From NCBI GenBank assembly GCA_963281255.1, contig OY725493.1, positions 3,317,857 through 3,381,856 on the forward strand: a stretch of 64,000 nt of DNA. Direction: 5' to 3'. This document shows, in pieces, positions 11,149 to 22,439 of the stretch (positions are counted from its first letter, which is position 1; each line of letters opens with the position of its first letter). Origin of the DNA: Aphrocallistes beatrix (lineage: Eukaryota > Porifera > Hexactinellida > Sceptrulophora > Aphrocallistidae). A program made the translations under genes and the position numbers. The notes under the pieces are model-generated. The model was not told where the DNA came from and searched no databases. It saw nothing but the letters and a program-made list of their open reading frames with translations.

Positions 11149-12038
11149 CGGAGATTGATCGATTGGCTGTAGTTGCATTATTTCAAGCGAAGCATATACC
11201 GAATGAATTTTCCAAAATGCTCAAAATGCCCAGGGGAAGAAGAATTTTTTTGCTAGAGCCATTAAGGGATATCTGGAGACTGGGAATGTTGAGGATAGTG
11301 CCAGGAGCGGTCAGTGTACTGTTGTGACTCCAAAGGTCCGCAAGACGGTGCGGGATCAAATTCGAAGAAATCCCCGGCGATCTATGCGTAAAATGGCATC
11401 AGTCATTAAAATATCTCGCCGATCTGTTCAAAGGATCGTTAGAGACCATTTAGGAATGAAATCATTCAAAAGGAAGAAGGTGCACTTCCTTACTGACAAG
11501 ATCAAGGGAAAGAGCCTGGTTAAGAGCTAGGGTCTGTTAATGCGGCACGCTATTCATGGAATGAACAACATTCTTTTTTCTGTTGGTCGAACATGGTTTT
11601 GTTCCACCAGGAGCTAAAATCAATTCAATCTCGTCTCGCGAGCTTATATTAGAGCCTGTACTGAAATATCCAACCCAGTCCATGTTCTCTGGGGAGTCTT
11701 TTTTATTTAAACAGGATGGTACACTTGCCCACACCTCCAAACTAACCCAGGCATGGTTAAAGGAGAATATCCCCGATTTTATTACCAAGGAGGAATGCCG
11801 CCCCCCCCTACAGCCCCGATTTGAATCCAATGGATTACTCGATCTGGTCTATTTTGGAGACAAAGGCGGAGAGAATGGGATAAAATATCTCAGGAAACAC
11901 TGCGTGCTGCAGTAGAGGACTTTCTAGCATATTATTAGCATATACTGTAAGTCTAGTTCAAATAGCAAGTAGGACCAGTGTATTTTAAATATATAAATGG
12001 GTTAATATAAATGTCACAGAACTTATGAACCACCCTGT
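11149..12038 (+). pseudogene. mariner-like (DD37D-type) transposase remnant, internally deleted
   Basis: The frame at 11324-11530 encodes a helix-turn-helix region (VRKTVRDQIRRNPRRSMRKM, then ISRRSVQRIVRDHLGMKSFK). It jumps to a catalytic-core frame at 11583-11915 with ELILEPVLKYPTQSMFSGES and QDGTLAHTSKLTQAWLKENI. After a frameshift in a C-run (about 11800) the last block reads YSPDLNPMDYSIWSIL, so the third acidic residue is Asp. The first catalytic block is missing. The text GAACTTATGAACCACCCTG at about 12020-12038 looks like a mariner right end; no left end was seen. It is related to the fragments at 45551-46050 and 53818-54130. Confidence 0.8.
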
Positions 12039-12479
12039 AGACTGGACACTATTGATTTCTTTCTCCAAAGGTGTTAAATGAATTCAATTACTTACCAATC
12101 GTTAAATTTGGAGCCAGTATTCAAGAATATAAGACATGTTTGGGGGTAATCTTTATAGCTACACTGTAATGGCTTAAGGACAATTTTCTTTGTTTCTAAG
12201 CGAGAAGAATTAGCTCTCTACAGTACTGACCAAAACCTCAAGGTCTATTCCTTGTGATCGATCGAGTATCAAATATTTGAAGTGGTAACAATGTAAGGAG
12301 TGGAAATTCCCAAAATGCTGCTTTTGAGTCCTTGCCTGGTAAAATCAAACGTGTGATACAAAACAAGTTGGTGGTACAATAACTATCAATAGCAAGCAAC
12401 ATTTAGATTTCAAAATACTATTATTTATGCATTGGTCTTGACTTAAAACCGAACCTATGACAGTATATGCAAACTATTC

Positions 12480-13020
12480 GTCAGCTCCACACATGATAAT
12501 TGACTATATAAAGTCTAGCCGACATAGGCCCAAACAATCAGTTCCTGAGGTTCATATGTAACTTCTTCTGGGCTTTTTACAGAGAGATTGCCAATATTTC
12601 ATTTGTGCATTGGTCGCTTCTTGGATAGTGAATATTTTCTGATCTGAAAATCATCTCATTCAGATTTTAAATAGTTTTCTAGCCATTCTTTGCTCTATAA
12701 CTAATTGAGTGTACTTTCTCTTTTTTGTTCTAATCCCTAAGTCTATTTTTACAACTGTGGTGAGTAAAGCTATCTGTTCACATTCTTGTCTAAAGATATG
12801 TTCCTTATTGAACGTCTAGCATTTCACCGAATTCGCTATTTACCAATAAAATAAGGCTAGTCTTGCTTACTGATTAAGGATGGCTTGACCTCCCCCTATC
12901 TACAAACTTGCCAGTATCTTTATATCGTCTAATAGTTCGAATCACAAATTTCCTTTGGTTTGTAGGAAATTTCATGGAATTCAAAATTTCTCCTTATTAA
13001 TGACCTTTTTTAGAAATTGT
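12480..13020 (-). pseudogene. Decayed mariner/Tc1-type transposase, minus strand
   Basis: No long frame survives, but the - strand holds recognisable pieces in the right order. Near 12970-12870 it reads RTIRRYKDTGKFVDRGRSSH, a typical N-terminal helix-turn-helix and linker. Near 12670-12600 another frame reads IFTIQEATNAQ, like the SDEKIFT...N.QNDR block around the first catalytic Asp, and EEVTYEPQELIVWAYVG follows like the VMVWGA block. Frames shift many times and the gene is dead. Confidence 0.6.
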
Positions 13021-13423
13021 AAATCAAAATGACGGAGATTTATGATAAAACTAGTATTAGGAAGATCGTAATGTCCACAGATTTTTATTCCAATCGGAAG
13101 CCTTTAAAACTCTATTACAGCTCAATAGAGCAATGATTTTTGAATAAATATTTGTGTTGCTATGCTGTTACCAAAATTCGTAATGTTATAAATGCAATTT
13201 AAGCCTTGGTCATAGCATTCTATACATAAGGCAATGGCAGTCACTATTTTCTTTGGACCAGGGATTGCTTAGTATATTCAAATTTACATTCATCCTTTAT
13301 ACGTTATATATGATTAATTAAGCATTTTAAGTGACCCCACTCACAAATATGACCATTAATTGTCAAGACATATTTGATCTTTGTAATTATTTTTATTCTA
13401 GAGAAAACAAATATGATATAATA

Positions 13424-13611
13424 CAGTAGAACTCGGTTAGTACGTACCCCTCCGGGAAGCGGGCAAAAGTACGTACTATCCGTAAGTACGTACTTACCGA
13501 GTTGATATTACATAGGAATCTATATAATAAATGAATTCTGGGAAAGAGAAATGAGTACGTACTAAGCCGAAGTACGTTGTATCCCAAGTACGTACTAACC
13601 GAGTTCTACTG
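13424..13611. repeat. pogo-like MITE, 188 bp
   Basis: The inverted ends read CAGTAGAACTCGGTTAGTAC (left) and the same in complement at the right, with TA on each side (13422-13423 and 13612-13613). The GTACGTAC motif is repeated inside. CAGTAGAAC starts and TA duplication fit pogo/Tigger-derived MITEs. Confidence 0.85.
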
Positions 13612-13698
13612 TATAAATATTAAGCTCATAAATACAAAAAAACATTGGATTTCGAGAAGTACTAATGAGACGGACTTCTACTTCTTGATAGCAGACTA

Positions 13699-13990
13699 TG
13701 GCTTGACTTAGCTTGAGAGATATACTTGACTTAGCTTAGCTTGAGAGACAGACTTGACTTAGCTTGAGAGACAGACTTGGCTTCGCTTGAGGATAGACTT
13801 GACTTAGCTTGAGGGACAGACTTGACTTACCTTGAGGGTAGACTTGGCTTCGCTTGAGAGACAGACTTGACTTACCTTGAGGATAGACTTGACTTAACTT
13901 GAGACAGACTTGATTTAGCTTGAGGATAGACTTGACTTTGCTTGAGGATAGACTTGGCTTCGCGTGAGAGACAGACCTGACCTGAGACGT
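13699..13990. repeat. Minisatellite, irregular 23-28 bp units
   Basis: About a dozen imperfect tandem units of the type ACTTGACTTAGCTTGAGAGA followed by CAG or TAG. Two unit variants (GACTTAGCTTGAG and GGCTTCGCTTGAG) alternate irregularly. The - strand frame at 13736-14065 is only the translation of these units (SLSLKLSQVYPQ repeats) and is not called as a gene. It lies inside the P-type element. Confidence 0.85.
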
Positions 13991-14699
13991 CATAAGGGAA
14001 CAATATACTTCTACGAGTAATAAGGAACAATCACACACCCTGACCTTCCAATAGGATATAGTCACACATTTCGGACCTCTACAGCATGATGAAGTTAACT
14101 AAATAAACAAATAATATTATTAAATTAGTTCTTGAATTTAGTAAGTTTATTTCACTATAATCATGATTCAATACAACGGTAGTGTATTATTTAGAAATCT
14201 TAACTATATTACTTGTAGATAATGAACAGTTGAATACAATAAAAAAAGTTTTGGTAGAATGTCAAACCGTGACGTACTTCATGTACAAAATACCTCAGTA
14301 TACAATGTTCTAATTCCAGAGTAGCACATGCCAAATGAATAAGATTAGAATGGGAAGAGCCAGAATAAAGCTTTAAAATTTCTGCTGTAGATACATCGTC
14401 GTTAAAACGACTATTCTTCTCTACCTAATTCACATTGAACATTGAAACATTACATCATTGATGAATTTCAAGAACTTAAGTTGTTTTTTCCATGTTATAA
14501 GCTAACTGTTCGACAGAAGTTGACTCATGGGAAACCTTAAGGGGGCAAATTTATATTTTGCCTTTCCATACTGACAGCCAGCAGGCTTTCAATGTTAATT
14601 AGGGGCACTTTTAAATAAATTGCATTTATCCAAATTAAATAAGGTTCTTATTCACATGTTTTTGGAGTAACGAGGATTGCATTCACTAAATTGGGGGTA

Positions 14700-15075
14700 G
14701 GGCTGGGGTTGGTTAACCGATATTCGGGATCGTTTTTTTTTTGTTTCCTCCAGGACGGTTAACCGGTTAACCGATGTCAATATTAATTGATAGAAATATG
14801 GATTTTTCGACTTTTTTGACCTTAACATATTTAACCTTATGTTAAAAAAATTAAAATTTTCAATTATCTCAAAATATACTATTTGGTTAAGAAAATAGAA
14901 ATAATATTGTAAATCAAATTTTAGAAGTAATATTCATGAATCTCCATCTGAAAACAATAAATTAGTCTATTTATTTAGAAAATAAAGCAGATTGGTTAAC
15001 CGATCCAAGATTTTTTTAACTGTTAACCGTGATTTACGGCGGTTAGCCGGTTAACCGGTTAACTGAATCCAGCCT
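14700..15075. repeat. GGTTAACC-rich TIR element, copy 1
   Basis: The ends are inverted (GGGCTGGGGTTGGTTAACC at the left; complement AGGCTGGATTCAGTTAACC at the right) and filled with GGTTAACCGG palindromes. The interior matches 50022-50698 in the opposite orientation, for example GATTCATGAATATTA-type text. Non-coding; superfamily unknown. Confidence 0.75.
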
Positions 15076-15691
15076 TGTTGGGGGAAAGTAAACACTTCGT
15101 AATCTTTTAAATTCAGTCAATTGTTTCTAACAAACTTGAGTATATGCATGATTCTAGAATAATTACAAATACTTAAGAGTCTTAAGAAACCACTCACCTC
15201 TGGAATCTTGTGCTTGTTGTTTTAGTAGTCATCACAGGTCTTGGAATGGTAAATATACATATTGTGGTTACATAATATTTTCAAAATGAATATTTAATCA
15301 ACCCATGAACACAAAATATGTAATAATTATATAGTTAATAATAACAGTATTAATTTAGCGGTTTTCGGATTGAATATACTAACAAATCCATGGTACTAAT
15401 TTTTTTTTGACTGCCATTGCCTTATGTATAGAATGCTATGCCTTGGTTTTAATGCTTCTATTGATTTAATTGATGAATTGCTCAATTTTTTGTGCTCTTT
15501 CAAATGCTAGAAACAGTTTATCATGATTTTTATTCAAATCGAATTACGATGCGATTGTTAGTCACAGCTTCTCAACCGTAAAATATGATGGTTTGATATT
15601 TTATACAACGTAAAAGTATTAATGCGTTGTGACTTGTGTTGCTTGCTCTGACAGTTAAAATTTAGTTTTTAATCTATAATTTAATATTTTA

Positions 15692-16152
15692 CAAGCGCGC
15701 TTCGCTTGCTTGCGCTGCGGAGCTGGTGGACACTTCGTGTCCGCCGGAGGCTCCCTTCGGTCGCCTTGAGGTGACATTAGTTAATTATATATCATATCGA
15801 ATATCGAATCATATCATATCGAAAAAACACCAATTTTTTAAATTTTGATGCATAATGATGACGTCATAACAGGGTGATGAGTCATCATTTTTTTATGATA
15901 GTTGTGCCATATGTGAGATGTATTAATATACATAATCTATTAAAATTTCAGTCTTCTATCTCCTATAATGGCTGAGTTATGCTCAAATAACTGTATTGCT
16001 TAACTTTTACAAATGTGACAATGACGTCATAATTCCATGATGAGTCGACATTTTCGTTTGAGCTCAGAACTTACTGGAGGCATAGCTAAAATACTCCCAC
16101 ATGTCAAAAATCAGCTTTCTGTGACTGGCAGTTTCTTCAATCAATTCGTTAC

Positions 16153-16195
<43 letters not shown>

Positions 16196-16230
16196 TATAA
16201 ATATACATTAATCGAGTTTTAATAGTAAGA
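15692..16230 (-). mobile_element. Non-autonomous Helitron, copy B
   Basis: On the - strand it starts TCTTACTATTAAAACTCG and ends in the GC-rich hairpin block and CTTG; the (TA)n run is at 16155-16200. It carries the hairpin GGACACTTCGTGTCC. The TGACGTCA motif at about 15862 and the second at about 16025 are conserved with other copies. Copy C follows within 90 bp in the same orientation. Confidence 0.75.
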
Positions 16231-16315
16231 ATTGAGATTTTTATCCCAAAAATAACAGACATTTAAACTAGTTTTATGATAAGACGTAATCAAAATCATT
16301 TAGATTTAGTTATCA

Positions 16316-16808
16316 CAAGCGCGCTTCGCTTGCTTGCGTTGCGCGGCTGGTGGACACTTTGTGTCCGCCTGAGGCGCCCTTCAGTGGCATGGAGGTGACA
16401 TTGGTTAATTATAAGGGAGATATCATCTCTAAATACGTCTGCACTACTGTTATAATCGGTATTGCACGAAAAATCACCAAAATTATCAATTTTGAAAATT
16501 TTGATGAGTAATGATGACGTCATAACAAAGTGATGAGTCATCATTTTTTGATGATAGTTGCATCATATGTGAGATATGTTAGTATACAGATTCTATTAAA
16601 ATTTCAGCCTGCTATCTCCTATAATGGCTGAGTTATGCCCGAATAACTGTGTTACTTAACTTTTAAAAATGTGACAATGACGTCATAATTCCATGATGAG
16701 TCCACATTTTGGTCTGAACTCAGAAATTACTGGAGCCATAGCCAAAATACTCTCACATGCCAAAAATCAGCTTTCTCCGCCCTGCAGTTTCTTCAATCAT
16801 TTCGTTAC

Positions 16809-16842
<34 letters not shown>

Positions 16843-16865
16843 TAATCGAGTTTTAATAGTAAGGA
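16316..16865 (-). mobile_element. Non-autonomous Helitron, copy C
   Basis: Full-length copy: TCCTTACTATTAAAACTCGA start on the - strand, (TA)n at about 16808-16840, hairpin block at 16330-16390 and CTTG end. It sits between A (16315) and T (16866). The - strand frame at 16296-16544 (MMTHHFVMTSS...) recurs in other copies only because the repeat is shared. Confidence 0.8.
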
Positions 16866-16866
16866 T

Positions 16867-18486
16867 AGATGGATAACAAAAAGGCGATTGAAATATTTAC
16901 TCTAATGAATCGATCTACTTGGGTGGTGTTGTTAGGGCGTTTGAACACCATGCTTAGTCACGGGTCTAAGCTCACCCTAGCCATTTGTATTTTGCTCTCA
17001 ATTACATTGCTTCAGCAATGTAATCTGACCCTACCTTGATTAACTGAAAACTCTAAGGATGTTATCTCGTTTAAAGTTAAAGTTAGGTGCTATATTTCTT
17101 GCCTACTGATGGTTGTGCTCTGTACACGCATCATCATATACACACACAATATGCTGCATACGTCTCACTCATCTACTATCAGTAGGTTTATCACCTCACC
17201 CAGATTGCTAACCCCTGAGGAAATATCAGTATGGATTCGAAGGTATGTAAATCTGTACTACTTTACTCTTTTTAACATCCAATGAGATATTATTTTACAG
17301 CTAATAAATGCAAATATATAGAACATAGAACACATAAACTATTAACGTATTTCCATTAGACAAAATCCTCCCTGCTGGATAGTATTATTGAGATTGGTCT
17401 GTGTAAAAATGCAGAAATGCATCGTTATGATTTAAGCTGGTGAACGATTTGTATTACATTCAGCATCACAAATACTAAGCGCCAATAGGTCTAACCTTTG
17501 TAGGCTGTAAGGATTCATTAGAGGTGACACTCCCTAAATTTACTAACTTGTTATTTATTTTTGGGTAAGTGCGGATTTATTCTATTTTGTTATGATAGCA
17601 AATTCAAAACAACACACTTGATATATATTGAAGATATTTTAATAAATGAATACTAAATGGTGAGAATGTAATATAGTTGCACAGTGATTAATTTGTAATT
17701 ATGAAATCTAAATAACACAATGATTGATAGTGTTTTAATGTGTTAAACTAAAGTTAGTTTGTGATTAACTAAGAGAGAATAGTTTCTTTCTGCCAATAAC
17801 TGAAACAATTGGTCCATAACGATAGTAATCATTGTGGAGATAGATATTTAGAGGACTTGAAAAGTTCTGCCTTTGATTCATTGAAGACATAGATGTCTAT
17901 TTCTAACCAAATTGTGCAAGAGAATAATTCTAGGTCAATACCTCAAACAGCTGTTTTTGACATGTTCCTCGTTGAAATATATTCACTCATCTTCTGTCAT
18001 ATAATACCTCATTTTGGGTTGAGGTATTACCAAATCTACTCCCTTATTGGCATTGATAGAAGAAACTTAATATTCGTTCAAAATATATTCTGACCTTGAG
18101 AAATTTATCAACTCTGGAGAGAATGGAAATGTACAAACTTTCTAATTTTGAAAACTGCACTTTTATACCATCCCTGCTTGAATCTGAATAGATCTCATTA
18201 TTGAGTTCGGAATGTTCTTCCTTGCGTTTCTTCAAACACTTGAAATTTCTTTGCATGATTTAAAGTGGAATAACATTTCCAGGGGAATATTATTTTTTAT
18301 CTTCATTTGTTGATTGTAATTAAATTTTAACATCTGGTAAGAGCAGTAACGAGTGTTTTTACACGAAAAAATCCGTTCTTCACATCTATGAGCTATTGAA
18401 AGCTCCATATTTTCCAATAGTTTGCTAAAATACATTCCATCATCATCTTGTATCCTGTTACGATACCAGATTTGTAAAATTCCTAG
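16867..18486. other. Mostly unassigned, single-copy-looking stretch
   Basis: No transposon ends were recognised between copy C and the P element. Small frames at 17893-18093 (+) and 18044-18435 (-) match nothing that I recognise. The only gene-like signal is the ATG plus donor at 17231 (listed separately). This may be a piece of original intron. Confidence 0.4.
17231..17242 (+). other. Possible tiny first coding exon (Met-Asp-Ser-Lys) of the kinase
   Basis: ATG GAT TCG AAG is followed at once by a good donor, GTATGT. An in-frame TGA lies 15 bases upstream. The exon would join in phase 0 to the kinase exon at 26357 and give M-D-S-K-V-H-K-A. The protein would then lack the glycine-rich loop of the kinase, so this would be an alternative start or a coincidence. 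Low confidence. Confidence 0.15.
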
Positions 18487-18493
18487 ATATTCT

Positions 18494-21400
18494 CATAGCC
18501 TACTACATACAGGCCGTTTCACTACTTTAGACCAGGGATAAGATAAAGTCGAGTTTTTCATACAATGAAATTTAACACAATATCATTTTGATATATTTAA
18601 TATCATGTAATTATACATCCTCTACCCCACAATAATGATATTACTGACTGCTGGCATAATTTAGTTGACGGACAAGGAATACTACATAAATATATAGGTG
18701 TATATATACGTACATATATTAATTAGATGTAAGTTTAAGTATCTTCCTTTGAGTATCTTTGGGACAAGCGGTGGTAGAAGTAATATTCTTGGCCATGTTG
18801 TTGAGTAAACAATTACCTGAAATCATTAAAATACAACGTAGCATATCTTTTCCGTCAATACAGCAATCAGCACACTCAAAAGCCCAATCCTCACATTCTT
18901 CATCCTCAATTTTTAGAATAGCCAACTGAACCAAAATGGATTTAGCATCGGACTTGATAAACAGTTTGAGGAGATCTGGTGAATTTTCTATCCCAACGAA
19001 TACTTTCCAAACAGTAAATATAGCATTGAGAACTTGATTTGAAGGCCACTTTAGTCTTCCTCGATCTAATAGCTGAATTAGAACTAAACTAGAATCAAAG
19101 TCTTCTATTTCAAGATATTTGTCTTGAATTAGTGCTGAAGTACATTCTGGACACAAACTTCCGTCTCTAGATATTTTTTTCAGTAGAGAATACGCGCATA
19201 ACCTCCAATAAATGCCAAAGCTTGGCGTGTTTCTGAACTCGGAGTTATACTTTCGTTAGTAAATACAGAAGTGTAGAGAGTTAAGTCAACATTGTCAGCT
19301 GTCTCATAATCTTGATCAGTTTCTGGTTCAGATTCGAAAGTAGTAAGAAATTGCTTGAAAGAAGCTTTATCTTTGCGGATAACACTCTGCGGGTTATACA
19401 GTTTGAGAACCTTAGATAATTTCAGGGCCCTTTCACTCTCAAGTACTTGACAAACTGAGACGTTATAATTAGACCCCGACATCTGTCTGTATAACCCAAA
19501 ATGATGTTCAATAGGGTCATTTTGTAAGAATGAGGAAAGAACGTAAGAAAATCCACAATCACCAGTCAAATAATTAACAAGTTTTGGTATTGCTAAACAT
19601 GTATGTCGAAAACTTGTGAAAGTTTGAGCTGTCAACTTTCCATGAGTATTGGGCAAACTCCTCCAGTATTCTAACCAACGAGCAACTGTAGATATTATTT
19701 GAAATCTTGAATCATTTTGTATCAGGGGTGAGCTATCTTGGTCATTTAGGCGACATCCCATTGCAGGGCTTTTGACATTAAATGTTTTCCAAACACGACA
19801 AATCAAAGACAGAAAATCACATGTTTGGTTCTTATACATGCTATTTCTCGTTTATTGCTGTTGAATGACAAGAGCGGCTACATTTATTTCATCGAAAATA
19901 CGAAGAGCAAGATTCACATTCTGTCTTTCAAATGTAGATGGCCAACATGATTTGAATGATAACCTTGGTGCCAATTTGGCCACAGAAAATCGTTCAGATG
20001 TATACTGAAGCCTCAAGTCCTAAAAATTGTCGTATAATTAGATATTCAAGGTTATAATTACAAGACAAAATAAGGAAAGGGAAGAATTACCTGAAACGCG
20101 GCCTTTGATAACCTCACAGGATAGTTATAATGTAGGATGTCTTCGAAGTTTGGAAATATATAAGTGCAATGAGAATCTTTTTGATTAATCCAATTATTCC
20201 TCAGTGTCTTCATTATGTGCACGAAATCGAAAATCAAGTATACAGACCGTTCACTATCATTTGGGTGTGGCACCCAAGGAATAAGTTGCTTTCCATCCCC
20301 AAGCAATTTGAATAGATGCACATTGAGCGGATAATTGTCTGAGACAATCACATCAATGAAAAGACCACAGTTTTCAATATCTCTGATAACTTGACGAGTG
20401 ATGGGAAGTAAATCTGAAGCTTTTGGATTTGCTAACGGGAGCAAGCGAACTACCGTAGACCACTTTTTACATAGGCTGGTTACCATAAAACAAAGAATAC
20501 TCTTCGCAGGTTCTATAGCGTCAGAGGTGGTTGAGCTACATTCAGCAGTACCAAAAAACTTCCCACCTAAGTAATATAGGTACAGTGATAACATGGTTTA
20601 TATAAAATAACATGTAAACTTACTTTTATAAGTAATGCCGGATTTCACATGAATTTCGTCCATATTAAGAGAGAGATGTCGTTCAAATCGATTAAATCCA
20701 CTTGTCTCAGATTTGAGGAAAGGTATAAATTCGGTGTCCAACCCAAAACTACTATATAGTCGACGCAGTGATGATTCATGAGGTAAAGAGACACTGTCCA
20801 TTCGTCTAAGCTGTTTATAGCAAGCTGAAGACGAGAGATGAGACTTTAGTGATAAGATCATGGTTATCATATTATACCTTCTACAGGTTTTCTTTACACT
20901 AGCGTTCTCAAGTTGGCCCAAGATAAAGTAAAGCTTAGGTAGTAATTCACTTGTATTACTAGAATCTGATGGCATTTCTTCAAGTATTATAATAGCTTGT
21001 TTCAATGCAGAAATGCTTCGTCTAACCTCTACAAAAATAAAAAGTATCAGACGATGGGTAATCTTATTGTCTTACAACATATAATATAACTAACCATTTA
21101 GAACTGGATCAATTCTGTAATTATCTAGCTCCTGAATCAATGTGCTAATCTGACGAGTGTCATTAATAGAGCTGATTGAGAGAGTAACTGGTGTTCCATG
21201 ATGGTAAGCTTTCAACTCAAGAGTAGTGTCAATAGTGAAATAATAGTGAACTGATATGCTAGTTGTGTTGTTGAGATTTACAACATTCATTTGAGTGGCG
21301 TTAGGTTGCCAAATAATCCATTCACTAGGAAGATCTATGGTAGATGATTTAGCGATCAAATCAGAGAATGTCGAAATAGAGAATTTTCTTTGTTCTTCTT

Positions 21401-22296
21401 CGTATACTTTTTCACTTAGCCTTATCGCCTAAAGAAATACATTGCTCACAATAAAACATGTATCTGATGAATAAACAATTGTTTGTTGAACACATGAAAA
21501 TGTATAATTTATAAAGCAATTATACACATACTTGAATTTGTAGATCACACTCAATTCTGGTTTTATCTAAACGCTGAGGTTTTACTGACTTCTCGCTGAG
21601 GTAATCTGGGCAATCAGGGAGGTATTTTGGTATTGCACCTTTCTTTAAAGTGGCCTTTGTCTTACGAGTTTTGTATGTACCGTCTATGTCTAAATATGTT
21701 TGTGTATTCAGGATGTCTTCAGGATCAAAATGTTTTGCGCACAGATGTATGTTTTTAAGTTCATCTGTACCTAACAGATAATTAGATTAATTAATTAATA
21801 AATAAAATTTATTATTTTCATTAACGAAATGCATGCGAGTTTGTTGAGTACTAAAGTTATAGTATCTAAGAAACAAAATTACCTTCTCTGTGCAAAAAAC
21901 GTTTCCATTTATGAACGGATCCCTCAGAACAGGGCATCTGAATCCCGCTATGATCATTATAATAACCTGTTTGGCATCTTGGAGCAGAACAAGAGTTTGG
22001 CATCTTACGTTTCTACCAAGTTGTATAGAAACAGTTGAGAGCTAACATTCAAGAACAAATACAACGTAAAAGTAAAAAGGAACCATATAGCAGAGAAAGA
22101 AAATAGCCATAACATTGATATATAATTTATTGGAACGTAGACTAGTTTCATTTAGTTATGCATCAAACAAATGATGAATTAGATTTGGAAAAAAATTATT
22201 TATTCATATTGTGGGTGCACAAGAAAATCCACTTTATCTTATCCCTGGTACCATGGAAAATTGTTCAGTGAAACGGCCTGTATGTAGCAGGCTATG
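18494..22296 (-). mobile_element. P-superfamily transposon with THAP transposase gene, 3.8 kb
   Basis: The 30-bp terminal inverted repeats differ at one base (left CATAGCCTACTACATACAGG, right complement CATAGCCTGCTACATACAGG, then CCGTTTCACT). A 19-bp sub-terminal inverted repeat, ACCAGGGATAAGATAAAGT, follows on both sides. ATATTCT flanks both ends (18487-18493 and 22297-22303). The multi-exon THAP-type transposase gene fills the interior. Ends and gene are far better preserved than most elements here, so the insertion is fairly young. Confidence 0.9.
18719..22003 (-). pseudogene. P-element-type (THAP) transposase, six exons, two lesions
   Basis: Exons as I read them: 22003-21883, 21770-21532, 21428-21095, about 21026-20624, 20566-20091 and 20019-18719, with GT-AG borders. 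Exons 1-2 encode a THAP zinc-finger DNA-binding domain: MPNSCSAPRCQTGYY, then KWKRFLHREG, LCAKHFDPEDIL and LKKGAIPKYLPDCP (C-x-C, C-x-H ligands and AVP-like box). Exon 4 ends in LSLNMDEIHVKSGITYK, and exon 5 has IVSDNYPLNVHLFKLL, AYL-like IFDFVHIMKTLRNNW and NYPVRLSKAAFQ, matching the RNase H-like core of P transposases and THAP9. Exon 6 has the conserved QNDPIEHHFGLYRQMSGSNY block. Lesions: a TAA after VIQQQ near 19853 and a frameshift near 19190 that separates the last 145 residues. Confidence 0.9.
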
Positions 22297-22439
22297 ATAT
22301 TCTTTAAATCCTCGATGGATTAGATATTTTCAGTTTAAGTAGATTAGAATTATAATAGTCTACACAAACTTCGAAAAACAGGTCATAAATAACTTCGGAT
22401 AGTAGTTCTTGATAGAATATCATTTCGTTTTCTCCATTT

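Larger units (their letters stand above)
13211..15440. mobile_element. Non-autonomous P-type element, 7-bp target duplication
   Basis: Perfect 33-bp terminal inverted repeats (starting CATAGCATTCTATACATAAG) are flanked by CCTTGGT at 13204-13210 and 15441-15447. A sub-terminal inverted motif (ACCAGGGATT at the left, ACCATGGATT complement at the right, followed by TTAGTATATTC) lies about 15 bp further in. Both the CATAGC start and this inner ACCAGGG motif are shared with the THAP-transposase element at 18494-22296, which is why I call it P-type. It has no transposase. Its interior was invaded by a pogo-like MITE, a minisatellite and the GGTTAACC element. Confidence 0.75.

Noticed and set aside
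13736-14065. 109-codon - strand frame with SLSLKLSQVYPQ repeats
   Set aside because: It is the translation of the minisatellite; other frames are equally repetitive.
16296-16544. Recurring - strand frame beginning MMTHHFVMTSS (also near 33870 and 58262)
   Set aside because: It appears in several places only because it overlaps the dispersed Helitron repeat. The frame ends differ between copies and no protein signature is visible.
17151-17243. Frame LLTPEEISVWIRR before the donor at 17243 as a kinase exon
   Set aside because: Its phase does not fit the exon at 26357, and it has no similarity to the kinase N-terminus.
18044-18435. Two - strand frames of 67-70 codons next to the P element
   Set aside because: No recognisable motif, no splice logic and low-complexity lysine/serine content; left as unassigned.
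21829-22038. + strand 69-codon frame
   Set aside because: It lies opposite the first THAP exon of the P element; the - strand shows the C-x-C and KW motifs and a splice donor.
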